Position numbers and translations under genes: made by a program
Part shown: piece by piece, positions 1 to 8,683 of the stretch
How the letters are laid out: every line of letters starts with the position of its first letter
Position numbering within the stretch: position 1 is the stretch's first letter
The notes under the pieces: generated by a model
Told to the model about the DNA's origin: nothing
The model's database searches: none
Seen by the model: the letters and a program-made list of their open reading frames with translations, nothing else
Source of the DNA: Bradyrhizobium sp. CCBAU 53421
GTDB taxonomy: Bacteria; Pseudomonadota; Alphaproteobacteria; Rhizobiales; Xanthobacteraceae
Assembly: GCF_015291625.1 (NCBI RefSeq)
Contig: NZ_CP030047.1
Location: forward strand, 3,162,001 to 3,226,000
Length of the DNA stretch: 64,000 nucleotides
Direction of reading: 5' to 3'

Positions 1-204
1 GTACGCGCCTTCTCGCCGCGTGCATTGAAGAGCGTCGTTCATGCGCGCTGGTCGGTTAACGGCAGCGGCGCGTCGTGATTTGCTTACCGTGGATACAGCC
101 AAAGCGAGCCCGGCCTGAAGCGTGAGGGTGGCTGTCGGCGAGATGGACATCGCCGCAAGTAGACGCGACCTAAGTTGCGCCATCGCATGCGCAGGGTCTG
201 AAAG

Positions 205-540
205 CCACGTGTCAAGTTGGCTCAGATAGCGGGCGACGCTCTCGTCCAGCTGAGCACGCCGCCGTTGCACCTTGCGGAAATCCGCGATCGTCTTGTGATC
301 CGGAGCGAGCCGACCCAGCAGCAACATCACCTCGACATTGCGGCCGGCTTCTCGTTCGAGCCGTCGGCTCGACCGTACCCGGTTCAGATAGCCATAGATG
401 TAAAGCTTTAGGAGAACTGAGGGGTGGTACGACGGTCGACCCGCTGACGCCGGCTCCAACCCCTCAAAGCCGGTCTCAGCCAAATCGAGCGCATCGACAA
501 ATGCGTCGATCACGCGAACGGGGTTGCTCTCGTCTTGTCT
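205..540 (-). mobile_element. IS1182-type transposase N-terminal remnant
   Basis: The minus strand encodes the N-terminal DNA-binding part of an IS1182-type transposase. It reads about ESNPVRVIDAFVDALDL, then GRPSYHPSVLLKLYIYGYLN, RSSRRLEREAGRN and GRLAPDHKTIADFRK. It then jumps directly to QLDESVARYLSQLDT, a helix that normally lies about 80 residues further on, so there is an internal deletion. No DDE catalytic core and no terminal inverted repeats were found. The family is recalled from motif memory. The remnant is not functional. Confidence 0.7.
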
Positions 541-604
541 GTAACTCCGTGAGCGATACGGCAAGACGAATCCATGCTAGTCGCCTTGGCGAATGCTTCG
601 CAAA

Positions 605-636
605 AAAGACCCGCTCAAAAAGCCGAGCGGGTCTTT
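605..636 (-). terminator. rho-independent terminator
   Basis: A perfect 12-bp stem (AAAGACCCGCTC / GAGCGGGTCTTT) with an 8-nt loop. On the minus strand it runs into TTTTTT. It lies about 150 bp downstream of the small secreted-protein gene that ends at 787 and probably terminates its transcript. Confidence 0.85.
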
Positions 637-786
637 CGCATGGAGCCTGATTGCTCAGTGCATGTGGATCAACAGTAGCCGGTGCCACCGACGACGATGA
701 CGGCAGGGACGACCCACGGCAGCAGTACGGGCATGCTCTTCTCCAATCGCTAGGGTTCGGGAGGCTTACGCTGTCTCCGCAAAGCC

Positions 787-1014
787 CTATTGGTCGGTGC
801 AAACCTTGGTGGTCTTCACCGCCGACTCGGCTTCGGTTCTGGTCTTGTAGACCCCGTCGCCCACGATCGTGGTGGTGGTCGTCGTCGGCTTGGTGTCGAC
901 CACGGTGCACTTCTTGGTGGATGCGTCGCGCACAACGTAGAACTCGGCGGCGCTGGCGGCTTGGGTCCCGAGAGCAAAGGCGGCGAGAGCGCCGCATACG
1001 ATCAGTTTCTTCAT
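787..1014 (-). CDS. small secreted protein, function unknown
   Basis: A 75-residue protein starting MKKLIVCGALAAFALG with a clear Sec signal peptide (residues 1-22, cleavage after ASA). The mature part is short and polar, holds two cysteines that could form a disulfide (KKCTVVDT and KVCTDQ at the C-terminus) and a run of six threonines. The start is fixed by a strong AGGAGGAGG ribosome site just upstream; a longer in-frame reading starting at 1134 would bury the signal peptide. Probably periplasmic. It is a typical rhizobial hypothetical protein and no function can be assigned. Confidence 0.75.
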   Translation of the reverse strand: MKKLIVCGALAAFALGTQAASAAEFYVVRDASTKKCTVVDTKPTTTTTTIVGDGVYKTRTEAESAVKTTKVCTDQ

Positions 1015-1231
1015 GATGTCCTCCTCCTCAATGTTTCGTAGTGCGTCCCAACGGCGGATTTTGAAGGAAGTTCCAGTTTTTCCCGAAGCGATGCTCCCGG
1101 CGGGCACCGGATTCACCACCAACGCGCGCGGCAAATTTCTTCGGATGAACAGGGGAGCAATTGCTGAAATGTCCGCTCAGGAACCAGGCCCGCCGCGCGA
1201 TGTTGTTGGGCACCACATTCAGGAGTTTCAG

Positions 1232-2347
1232 ATGAACAAGCATTTATTGTTGGCTACCGCTGCCGGGCTCGCGATCGCGACATCGGCCTTCGCGCAGTCC
1301 TCTCCAAGCTCGTCGAGTTCAAATCCTGCGGCCGCGCAGCATCAGCAGGATTCCACGACCACGACGACACCGTCCTCCTCGAACACAGCGCCGTCGTCGT
1401 CTACTTCGGGGGGCACCCAGAACAACGCCACCTCGACCAATTCGGCTCAGACGCAGCCGCCGGCTTCGACAGGCCAAAGCGCCGCGGGCCAATCCTCCAA
1501 TTCCGCCACTGGCGCCAACGCCACGCAGGCGCCGGCCTCGGGCAACGCGCCTAGCCAGGCGCAGACCAGCCAGCCGTCCAACCAGACCAACCCGCCGTCA
1601 AACCAGGCGCAGACCAACGCGCCTTCGACCGGTCAGACCCAGAGCGCAAATCCGCCCGCCCCGAACAACAGCAATCAAGCCCAGTCGCCGGCCGGTAGCG
1701 GCTCGACCAATACGGCCCGGCAGCCGAACGGCCAGCGGGACACGGCCGACCGTTCGTCCAACACCAACGTGAGCGCGGCGGTCAACATCAACGACCAGCA
1801 GCGTACTCGCATCAGCACGTCGATCTCGCACCTCAACGTCCAGCCTCTGACCAACGTGGACTTTTCGCTGTCGGTGGGCACGACCGTGCCTCGGGACGTG
1901 CGCCTGCAGCCGTTGCCGGCTGATGTCGCCGAGATTGTCCCGCAGTATCGCGGCTACGACTTCGTCCTGGTGAAGGACGAGATCGTGATCGTTGAGCCAT
2001 CCAGCTACAAGATCGTTGCGGTCATGCCGTATTCGGGCCGGGAGACCGCGGCGGCGCCGGCGCGGTCCGAGCAGCGCAAGACGACCTTCAGCGATCGCGA
2101 TCGCGAAGTGATCCGAAAGCACGCCAAAGCGCGCCCCGTCGAGCGCGAGCGGCGTACCACCGGTAGCACCGTCCGCACCGAAATTCGTACCGGCGAACGC
2201 GTGCCGGAAGACGTGGAGATCGAGGCATTTCCCGACGAGGTCTACCGGGATGCGCCGACCTTGCGCGAATATCGGTACATCAATCGCGACAGCCACACCT
2301 ACATCGTCGAACCGCACGAACGTCGTGTGATCGAAGAAATCGACTGA
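1232..2347 (+). CDS. DUF1236-family secreted low-complexity protein
   Basis: A 371-residue exported protein. Signal peptide at residues 1-20 (cleavage AFA-Q), then about 150 residues rich in Ser, Asn, Gln, Thr and Pro, then two related C-terminal modules at about 180-270 and 300-371. Each has the DUF1236 pattern (VGTTVPRDVRLQPLPADV...; TGERVPEDVEIEAFPDEV...; both ending in an IVEP motif). DUF1236 proteins are rhizobial periplasmic or surface proteins of unknown role. Start chosen at the ATG 7 nt after AGGAG. An upstream in-frame extension to 1013 would bury the signal peptide. Adjacent to another secreted small protein at 2372, possibly co-transcribed. Confidence 0.85.
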   Translation: MNKHLLLATAAGLAIATSAFAQSSPSSSSSNPAAAQHQQDSTTTTTPSSSNTAPSSSTSGGTQNNATSTNSAQTQPPASTGQSAAGQSSNSATGANATQAPASGNAPSQAQTSQPSNQTNPPSNQAQTNAPSTGQTQSANPPAPNNSNQAQSPAGSGSTNTARQPNGQRDTADRSSNTNVSAAVNINDQQRTRISTSISHLNVQPLTNVDFSLSVGTTVPRDVRLQPLPADVAEIVPQYRGYDFVLVKDEIVIVEPSSYKIVAVMPYSGRETAAAPARSEQRKTTFSDRDREVIRKHAKARPVERERRTTGSTVRTEIRTGERVPEDVEIEAFPDEVYRDAPTLREYRYINRDSHTYIVEPHERRVIEEID

Positions 2348-2371
2348 TCTCGTCAGGAAGGAGAAACCACG

Positions 2372-2689
2372 ATGAAGACCATTGTGCTGGGACTACTTGC
2401 CGCCACCCTGGTGGGATCGGCCGCGATCGCCGCTCCGCTCAGCGCTGCCGAGGTCGGCTCGCCTGAGCTGTTTGGCGTCGACCAGGTCCGACTGGTCTGT
2501 AACGACTACGGCCGCTGCGTCCGCACCCGCGGTCCCCGCTATGTTCAGCGCTATTACGGCGCTGACGATGGCTATGTGGAGCGTCGGAGCTACGGCTATT
2601 ATGGCGGTCCTGGTTATTACGATCGCGGTTATGGTTACTACGGCGGGGGGCCGGGCATCGGCTTTAGCTTCGGCACGCGCGGCTGGTAA
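2372..2689 (+). CDS. small secreted Tyr/Gly-rich protein
   Basis: A 105-residue protein with a signal peptide (MKTIVLGLLAATLVGSAAIA, residues 1-20), a short stretch with two cysteines (VCNDYGRC), and a C-terminal half made of YGYYGG-type repeats. Such tails occur in many rhizobial envelope proteins; a function is unknown. It follows the DUF1236 gene by 24 bp with an AAGGAG ribosome site, which suggests one operon ending at the hairpin at 2710. Confidence 0.75.
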   Translation: MKTIVLGLLAATLVGSAAIAAPLSAAEVGSPELFGVDQVRLVCNDYGRCVRTRGPRYVQRYYGADDGYVERRSYGYYGGPGYYDRGYGYYGGGPGIGFSFGTRGW

Positions 2690-2709
2690 GCGCCGACGAA
2701 ACATGGTGG

Positions 2710-2734
2710 GGCCGCTTCTTCAGGAAGCGGCCTT
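2710..2734 (+). terminator. terminator after secreted-protein operon
   Basis: A 9-bp stem GGCCGCTTC / GAAGCGGCC with a 5-nt loop and a short T tract, located 20 bp after the stop codon of the Tyr/Gly-rich protein. Confidence 0.65.
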
Positions 2735-2978
2735 GGCATGTCGAGCGCGTCGCCAGAAGCCGCCGCAAGCTCGACTTGCGTGCGGGCTCCGCCATTGGCC
2801 GAGTTATTCGATAATTTTCCATACGCGAAGCGAGAAGACATCGGCCACTTCGGTCGTTTCCGGTTCGCACACAAACGGCTCGGAGACAGGATCTGGCACC
2901 TCCGCACCTTTCAAAGATCCAGGCCGCTACCCCGGCCCGCAGGGCAGGCCAGGGCTCCGAAAATTTTTTGGCTCCCTC

Positions 2979-3006
2979 TTGAAACCAAAATCCGCTTTGC
3001 TAATTT
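2979..3006 (+). promoter_or_regulatory. housekeeping-type promoter of the ROSE-hsp20 transcript
   Basis: TTGAAA (2979-2984), 16-nt spacer, TAATTT (3001-3006). The predicted start would fall at the first base of the ROSE leader. ROSE-controlled genes are known to use constitutive sigma-70 type promoters, which agrees with this placement. Predicted from position and sequence only. Confidence 0.45.
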
Positions 3007-3012
3007 TTTTGT

Positions 3013-3125
3013 CGCCACCGAAGGGTGGCGGCCGGGTGCCTGGTTGGACCTGGTCGGTTGAGACGGGCACCGGTCGTGTCCGTTGCCGCTCGTATCCATC
3101 TTGCTCTTTGGAGGATTTGGCTATG
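3013..3125 (+). promoter_or_regulatory. ROSE RNA thermometer
   Basis: The 110-nt leader before the hsp20 start codon has the ROSE layout: hairpin CGCCACC/GGTGGCG (3013-3030), a middle hairpin ACGGGCAC/GTGTCCGT, and a terminal hairpin in which CTTGCTCTTTGGAGGAT folds the Shine-Dalgarno against an upstream UUGCUC segment. The 3' end is nearly identical to the conserved box of Bradyrhizobium ROSE elements. ROSE keeps small heat-shock mRNAs untranslated at normal temperature and melts on heating. Identification is by recall of the family consensus, not a search. Confidence 0.85.
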
Positions 3126-3578
3126 CGCAGTTACGACTTTTCGCCCCTCTGGCGTTCGACCATTGGCTTCGATCGCCTATTCGACCTCGCGGAAATGGCA
3201 CAGCGGGCCGGCGAGGACAATTACCCGCCCTACAACATCGAGCGGCTCGGTGACGATCGCTACCAGATTTCACTGGCGGTGGCGGGCTTCGCGCCTGGAA
3301 ACATCTCCGTCACGGCCGAGCAGAACGTGGTCACGATCGAGGGAAGCAAGCCTGAAAAAGGCGAACACCAGTTCCTCCATCGCGGCATTTCAACCGGCGG
3401 CTTCAAGCGCCAGTTCAGCCTTGCCGACTATGTTCAAGTCAAGCAGGCGGCTTTCGATAACGGGCTCCTGATCATCGAGCTTGTTCGGGAAGTGCCGGAA
3501 GCGATGAAGCCGCGGCGCATCGCCATCAACCGCGCGCCTCTGGACAATGTGCAGAAGCTTGACGCCAAGGCAGCTTAG
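3123..3578 (+). CDS. Hsp20-family small heat shock protein
   Basis: A 151-residue alpha-crystallin protein. It has the class A rhizobial sHsp opening (MRSYDFSPLWRSTIGFDRLF), an alpha-crystallin domain at about residues 35-130, the A-x-x-x-NG-L motif (AAFDNGLLIIEL), and a C-terminal IAI motif used for oligomer assembly. It acts as an ATP-independent holdase that binds unfolding proteins in the cytoplasm. The start codon lies 7 nt after GGAGG inside the ROSE hairpin, so translation should be heat-induced. Not visibly in an operon; a GC-rich hairpin follows at about 3599-3616. Confidence 0.95.
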   Translation: MRSYDFSPLWRSTIGFDRLFDLAEMAQRAGEDNYPPYNIERLGDDRYQISLAVAGFAPGNISVTAEQNVVTIEGSKPEKGEHQFLHRGISTGGFKRQFSLADYVQVKQAAFDNGLLIIELVREVPEAMKPRRIAINRAPLDNVQKLDAKAA

Positions 3579-3632
3579 GAACGCGTCAGGCACGGGGTCG
3601 CGCGCATAAGCGCGCGGCTCCTCAATTCGTCT

Positions 3633-3926
3633 ATGTCAGAGGAACCCATGCGGCCGACGACCGCCGATGGCAATGTTTTCGAACTCAACGCGCTCTTGCG
3701 TCCCGGCGCCGTGTTTGAGCACCCAAGAGACGTGGTGCAGAACGCCAGCCTGACCCTCTCGGAAAAGCGGGCCATCCTGCTTCCTGGGCGTCGGACGCAT
3801 CAGCCATTGCGTCCTGCCGAGCCATGCGGGCACCGACCGGACCGAAGCAGCCGGTTTCGATCGACGAAATTCTTGAAGCCTTGCGCGAACTGGATGGCGG
3901 TCCTCGGCACCCGCCGGGGTGGCAGG
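3633..3926 (+). pseudogene. frameshifted conserved small protein (rhizobial hypothetical)
   Basis: The first part reads MRPTTADGNVFELNALLRPG and LTLSEKRAIL, and the second part, in another frame, reads ASWASDASAIASC and PVSIDEILEALRELD. Together they match a roughly 90-residue rhizobial family ending in a VSIDEIL(D/E)AL motif. One missing base near 3779 (ATCCTG then CTTCC) breaks the frame. Function of the family is unknown. It could be a recent inactivation or a sequencing error. Confidence 0.6.
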
Positions 3927-4201
3927 CCGTACCGGTTGCGTGCGACTTCGCGCGCTATCGCTGCGTGATGCATCGGGAGGGTGGATGCTTGATCAGACCC
4001 AGGCGCTCCACGACGATTCCGGACTTCTGCACCATGTCGGCTTCACCTCGGTGCCATCAGGTCGTCGGACCGCGACGCGCTGACCGACAAGATGGAGAAG
4101 ATCACAACCACGGGCAGCTTCATCGACAAGGCGCCCGGCGGCCCAGCCGCTGGTCTACGAAGCGACCAGCGAAATGGAAGGCGGCCCCTCCGATCCGTGG
4201 T

Positions 4202-4357
4202 CGCGTGCAAGGGGTTCGAGGCGATGATGAAGGGTGAAGGCGACGTGGTGACCGGCCTCAAGAAGAAGATTCAGTCAGGGGCGCTAATGTGACGCCGGCC
4301 GAAACGCTCGCTAAACAGCATCGCAAGATGGCAGAGCCCGGCACCGCGAAATCTTAG
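4202..4357 (+). pseudogene. C-terminal remnant of a short-chain dehydrogenase
   Basis: The translation GFEAMMKGEGDVVTGLKKK followed, after a one-base shift near 4283, by NVTPAETLAKQHRKMAEPG matches the C-terminus of a rhizobial SDR family. No Rossmann domain is left upstream; the DNA from 3985 to 4200 holds only broken reading frames. Non-functional remnant. Confidence 0.6.
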
Positions 4358-4590
4358 GCTGGACCATCATTTCGTCACGGATGTTGCGGCAACTCGCTGC
4401 TCCGCTAAGCATCCGAGGGCAATGCAAAGGATGCGCGAGGCGGCAGCTGCGGGAATTTGTCGATGATCGCCCGCACGCCGTGTCGTCGCTGCAGCCGTAA
4501 ACAGGGCCGCGCCCCAGCCGCGCGCTGCGCTTGGTCCTCGGCATGTGAGCCGCCGACACGGCGCTGCCCGACCTGGGTGACACGCTCAAT
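4358..4590. other. gap without recognisable gene
   Basis: Short frames exist on both strands but none has a family signature or ribosome site. Nothing supported. Confidence 0.4.
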
Positions 4591-5682
4591 TCAGGGCATT
4601 AAACCGGGAATATCGCGGTCGATCGCAAGGTCATCAAGCAGTGGCGATGAGCCTCCCGCGAGAATCGAGCCGATGAGCTCTGCGGCGAGGAAGCTGAAGG
4701 TAATACCGTTACCGCCATAACCAAAGGCGGCGAAGATATTCTTGCAGCGGGGCACCCTGCCAATCAACGGCAAGCTGTCATGAGTACTATCGAAAGCGCC
4801 CGACCAACTATAGGCCACATCGTCGGACGCACGCGGCCATAGCGTTTTCAGGTACGCTTTGAGCGCCCTCACCTTTGCCCGTGTCGCCTCATCACGAGCC
4901 GCGGGCTCGATGAGCGCATGATCATCCTCTCCACCAAGGACGATTCGGCCATCGGCGCTCGTCCGCGCATAGTGATAGTTCCGGCTCGCTTCCCATATCA
5001 GCGCCTGTTCGGGCCATAGATTGCCCGGCTGCCGTCGAGTCGCGATGGCCCAACTGGAAGCTGGCAGCTGGCCCGTAGGCTTCACGATGTCTGGCATCAC
5101 GTAGCCGGTCGCGAGGACGACGTACCGCGCTTCGATCGAAAGCCCGCTTTCAAGGCCGACGGTCACGCTCGAGGCCGCATTATCGTAGGCAACCGCGTTG
5201 GCCTTCAGAAGGCGTGCGCTGCGCTGGAGGGACATATCAAGCAGACCATGCGTGAGCTGCACCGGATCGGCGTCGGCGGCGTCTCTTGACAAAAGGGCTC
5301 CCGCCCGCGCGATGCCGAAGCGTTTCAGCAGTGCGCCATGATTAAGATACACGGACGGCAGACCAGCGCGGCTCCTCAGCGCGTATTCATTCTGAATGAG
5401 TTTTGGATCGTCATCGACAGCGAGATAGAGCGAAAGACGTGGCCGCATCTGACAGGCAATTCCATGATGCGCAACCATGGACAGCAGGCCTCGCGCAGCA
5501 TGGTGGCTGGCCCGATAGCAACGGATTGCTTTCTCGAAGCCATAGAGCTGCGCGAGTTCGAACAGCGGCTGGTCGATTTCCCAGAGCAGCATGGCAGTGC
5601 TGGCCACCGTGCTGCCGAGACTTGGAAGCTCGCGATCGATGATGACCACCTGGCGGCCTTGCCGTGTCAGGCGCTCGGCCAC
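4591..5682 (-). CDS. FAD-dependent oxidoreductase (DAO family), start codon unclear
   Basis: A D-amino-acid-oxidase/DadA-like flavoprotein. The part from the first usable start (GTG at 5682) gives 363 residues with GSTVASTAML near the N-terminus, a middle VVLATGY motif, and the C-terminal GYGGNGITFSF flavin-binding segment. The N-terminal Rossmann motif VLIIGAGITGALV lies just upstream and in frame (5689-5706), with open frame continuing to about 5850, where a TAA stops it. No ATG, GTG or TTG exists between that stop and 5682. So either the original start codon was lost or a rare start is used; a product from 5682 would lack the FAD loop. Substrate unknown; likely an amine or amino acid. Confidence 0.7.
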   Translation of the reverse strand: MAERLTRQGRQVVIIDRELPSLGSTVASTAMLLWEIDQPLFELAQLYGFEKAIRCYRASHHAARGLLSMVAHHGIACQMRPRLSLYLAVDDDPKLIQNEYALRSRAGLPSVYLNHGALLKRFGIARAGALLSRDAADADPVQLTHGLLDMSLQRSARLLKANAVAYDNAASSVTVGLESGLSIEARYVVLATGYVMPDIVKPTGQLPASSWAIATRRQPGNLWPEQALIWEASRNYHYARTSADGRIVLGGEDDHALIEPAARDEATRAKVRALKAYLKTLWPRASDDVAYSWSGAFDSTHDSLPLIGRVPRCKNIFAAFGYGGNGITFSFLAAELIGSILAGGSSPLLDDLAIDRDIPGLMP

Positions 5683-5991
5683 CAGCGCTCCGGTTATGCC
5701 GGCGCCGATAATCAGGACCTCACAACGAAAGCTGCCAACAATCGGCTCAATCGGCGGCGGCTGCAGGACGGCCCAAGGCGTACGCGGGCTGCGTAGATCG
5801 TCCTGCTCGATGTCTTCGTCCTTGAAGATGGAGCGCTCCCAGAGACTTGATTAATATCTCGCTAGACCTTCACCGAGCGCAAAGCGGACACGGCAAGATC
5901 CTTCGACATCGATACCGGTAGCATCTCCTCAGCCGAGGTCGTCCCGCAGGGCCTTGAAAAGGGTGTGCTAGTCAGCGGGCTCCCCCTCGAA

Positions 5992-7056
5992 CTAGCCTTT
6001 GCCGTTGCGGTTGGTGAATCTGGCGTTTCCGAGACCCGTGCCGATCGTCAGCACGCCCCAGCGTTTCACGTCCTTGATGAAGGGGATTTGCGAGAGGCCC
6101 TGCACGACGCCGTCATTATGCATGACGATGGCGGTGTCGTGCTCGCCGATATTCGGAATGGCGTCCACGAGGCTGGCCGGCAGGTTGAACTTGCTGCTTT
6201 CCCAATTGCCAGGCAAGTTCTGGGCGCCTTTCTCGATCGACCCGTCGCGCTCGATGACCCCGGGGCACGCGATGCCGATGAACGGGGCCAGGGTGAATCC
6301 TTCCTTCTCCGCCTTTGCGGTGAGGTCCTTGAGCATCTTGACGAGCCTTTTGACTGCATCCGCGCGGCTCGGCTCGTCATCGACATGCCGCCACAGGCTC
6401 GACTTCCACACCCTAGCCTTGGAGAAATCCGGCGACTTCTTGGCGCATGTCTCGACCACGCCGCAGCGGATATTGGTTCCACCAATATCGACTGCGAGAA
6501 TAGAATCATTCCCTTCGAAGATCCAGGAGGGAGCAAGGTGCAAGGCGCCGATAAGACCCGCGTCGTCCGGGTCATGGACGATCGGTAGAATTTCGACTTT
6601 GAATCCTTCGGCTTTGATGATGATCTCGGTGCGCGCAATCGCAACTTCCCCGAGCCGGCTGTCGCTAAAGCCGCCTCCAACCACGATACGCTCTGTCTTT
6701 TCCCATGCCTTGGTCTTGAGGAAGCGGCGCGTAACATGCGCGAGCTCCTGCGAGAACTCCTCGATGGCGCTGTGCACGATCGCAGCGGCTCGGGGATCGT
6801 CGTCGGTCAGGACTGCGTCGAGCTCTTTCTTGCTGATCTTTTCGGACGGCTCGTTTCCGAATGGATCTTCGCCTGACTTCCGCAGCGGCTTTCGCCATTT
6901 CTCAAGAATATCACGGAATGCGGCCTTGTTGGCCCGGTCACCGAGGAATCCTTGCTCGTCCTTTAATTCGACGTTGAAGCTGTCGATCTCTACGGATGGC
7001 AGTCGGGACGCGCCGTGAGCGGCGATGCCGGTGGTCGTGATTGTTTCGTCGGCCAT
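5992..7056 (-). CDS. ROK-type sugar kinase/regulator-like protein with unusual motif order
   Basis: A 354-residue protein starting MADETITTTGIAAHG; ATG at 7056 chosen because AGGA precedes it. ASKHA/ROK motifs are clear but ordered differently from usual: VVGGGFSDSR (about residue 125) comes first, then the phosphate motif LAVDIGGTNIRCGVV (about 190), then GIACPGVI and NLPGNW, then a MHNDGVVQG segment, and GTGLGN at the very end. In classical ROK proteins DIGGT is N-terminal and GGG is C-terminal, so the two lobes look swapped. Likely binds ATP and a sugar, but catalysis is not proven. A decayed copy of its 3' part lies at 22056-22319. Confidence 0.75.
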   Translation of the reverse strand: MADETITTTGIAAHGASRLPSVEIDSFNVELKDEQGFLGDRANKAAFRDILEKWRKPLRKSGEDPFGNEPSEKISKKELDAVLTDDDPRAAAIVHSAIEEFSQELAHVTRRFLKTKAWEKTERIVVGGGFSDSRLGEVAIARTEIIIKAEGFKVEILPIVHDPDDAGLIGALHLAPSWIFEGNDSILAVDIGGTNIRCGVVETCAKKSPDFSKARVWKSSLWRHVDDEPSRADAVKRLVKMLKDLTAKAEKEGFTLAPFIGIACPGVIERDGSIEKGAQNLPGNWESSKFNLPASLVDAIPNIGEHDTAIVMHNDGVVQGLSQIPFIKDVKRWGVLTIGTGLGNARFTNRNGKG

Positions 7057-7272
7057 TCTGATCCTTGAACAAGCCCCGAATAAACATGCGGCTAGTAACA
7101 ACGATGCGGACCGAATGTCCGTTCCTCCGCGGGGCCTCTCAATCATCACGCACGCCGCGAAGAACGGATGCCGCACCTTGACCTCACGCGCGCCATCTAA
7201 GAGGTAATCCGCGAGAGTGATGGTCCCGTCAACGTCGGGGATAAGGCACCCGCTAGTCGACGGAAGCCGGGC

Positions 7273-7458
7273 TTAATCTGGATCACCCTGCTCGAATCCG
7301 CGTGGTAACCGCGGGACGTCGCCATCCGGCTGGTTGCAGCGTGGGCATGGAGCTACAGCGCTACCACAAATGCAGGAGTGCGGCCCCATCCATGGCTGGT
7401 CCGGATGGTTCTCGCAGACCCAACCGCTGTCGTCACAAAGGATGCAGACGGCGCTCAT
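7273..7458 (-). CDS. small cysteine-rich (zinc-binding) protein
   Basis: 61 residues starting MSAVCILCDDSGWVCENHP with four CxxC/CxC-type pairs (CILC, CICG, CPRC), typical of a zinc ribbon or DnaJ-like zinc-finger fold. The family is a small rhizobial hypothetical. Its ATG overlaps the TGA of the upstream ligase remnant (ATGA), which suggests it was translationally coupled to the ligase gene before that gene decayed. Role unknown. Confidence 0.65.
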   Translation of the reverse strand: MSAVCILCDDSGWVCENHPDQPWMGPHSCICGSAVAPCPRCNQPDGDVPRLPRGFEQGDPD

Positions 7459-8042
7459 TCGAATATCCTGGAAATTGCCGCGTGCGTCCGGTTCTTGACC
7501 TTGATCCAGTGCGGGCACCGGCCGCCGCTATAGGGCCGATCGGAGCGCTTCGACACCAGGCACTCGAAGCCGAACTCGCAGGCCGTCCGGAACAGGTCCG
7601 GACCGATCTCCGCCTCGCTCGTAGTCGGACATGAAGATGCCTTCCGGCCGTCGCGTGAGAAGACGCTGTAGGTTCGTCTTGCGCATCGACAGCGGCAGGT
7701 CGCGCAGGTCGTCGCCGTCCATCATCAGGATATCGAAGGCGAGCATCTCAACCTCGGCATTATGCTTGCCGGAGTGTAGGGCGTTGAAGTCAGAATAACC
7801 GTCCACGCCGCGGACGATGGCCTCGCCATCGATCACGAACTGCTTCTGGCGGTTCTTCAGCGCGGCCTCGACGATCCGAAGCGCTTCGTCCAATCGTGGC
7901 CGCCCTTGGTGATCAGCCGGACACGGTCTCCCTGGCGCTCAAGGCGCAGGCGGTAGCCGTCGTACTTGATCTCGTGGAACCACTCGCGCCCCGCTGGCAC
8001 GGTCTTCCCAACGGTTGGTAGGCAAAAATCAAATTTAAGCAT
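7455..8042 (-). pseudogene. ATP-dependent DNA ligase (LigD/LigC type), frameshifted
   Basis: The minus strand encodes an ATP-dependent ligase adenylation domain in three frames. Part 1 holds EWFHEIKYDGYRLRLE, with the nucleotidyl-lysine motif KxDG. Part 2 holds FVIDGEAIVRGVDGYSDFN and AFDILMMDG. Part 3 holds EFGFECLVSKRSDRPYSGG and HWIKVKNRTHA. Frame breaks lie near 7890 and 7625. About 200 codons long in total, so only the ligase catalytic core was present. Such ligases work with Ku in non-homologous end joining; a Ku remnant lies at 33274. Inactive as read. Confidence 0.8.
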
Positions 8043-8242
8043 GCCCAGAATATCGGTATCAGGTGCCGCTTTTGCGAATCACGCGGGCGAGGCAAAGTCG
8101 ACTGCGCGGCAACGGCCTCAGCGCCGCCCCAAGCCCCCAGCTTTGTTACTGCCTCGAAATGGGCCGCTCGCTGGAACATCGAGCCGACAGGAACGTCCAG
8201 CGGCCGATGGCCTTGGCTATCGGAATGGGAAAGGCACCTTCG

Positions 8243-8488
8243 ATGCCACGGTACTACTTCGACTTAAAAGACGACAACGGCGTTATCCTTGATGAGGAAG
8301 GCCTACATCTCCGAGACCTGGAGGAGGCGCAGAATGAAGCCGCGCGTTCCTTGGGTGGGATGGCCCGGGATGCATTAGCGAATGCTAGGGGCGCGGCGGA
8401 CCACATGGAGATTGCTGTTCGCGACGACGATGGAGATGTCATGGTCGTCCGCTTCTCCTTCGAGATTAGTCGCAAGCGTCAGAACTGA
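8243..8488 (+). CDS. DUF6894-family protein
   Basis: 81 residues, opening MPRYYFDLKDDNGVILDEEG and ending with a charged tail. This is the DUF6894 signature (PxYxFD...DxEG, then an AxxEAxRSLxxMARD helix and a VRDDDGxxV strand). Small soluble rhizobial protein of unknown function, present in many copies per genome; two more copies lie at 9292 and 34951. Start placed at the ATG giving the conserved N-terminus; the ribosome site is weak. Confidence 0.8.
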   Translation: MPRYYFDLKDDNGVILDEEGLHLRDLEEAQNEAARSLGGMARDALANARGAADHMEIAVRDDDGDVMVVRFSFEISRKRQN

Positions 8489-8547
8489 TCGCGTAGATGC
8501 GGTCACGGAATTGACGCCGCCGCGACGTTTTCAGCCAGGTTCGGCCC

Positions 8548-8637
8548 TTAGTGGATCATTAGAGCCGCTGCGATTGCGAATGCGGACAGGCAGGGGGCGG
8601 CCAAACTCATGAGCGTTAGGGTGATAGGCTTGGGCAT
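8548..8637 (-). CDS. one-helix membrane peptide (29 aa)
   Basis: ATG at 8637 opens a 29-codon frame, MPKPITLTLMSLAAPCLSAF continuing into AIAAALM, a single hydrophobic helix. No strong ribosome site. Listed because many similar micro-proteins occur in this window; uncertain. Confidence 0.35.
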   Translation of the reverse strand: MPKPITLTLMSLAAPCLSAFAIAAALMIH

Positions 8638-8683
8638 AGCGATTTGACGCTTTGTTGCAGCAAAAGTTGCTGCCGCGCGGGGT

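Noticed and set aside
476..997. Long minus-strand frame over the first small gene
   Set aside because: Arg-rich shadow frame overlapping the well-supported secreted protein at 787-1014 and its terminator.
2382..3578. A 398-codon plus-strand frame
   Set aside because: Only its last 151 codons are real (Hsp20). The rest runs through the secreted protein in a shifted frame, the terminator and the ROSE leader.
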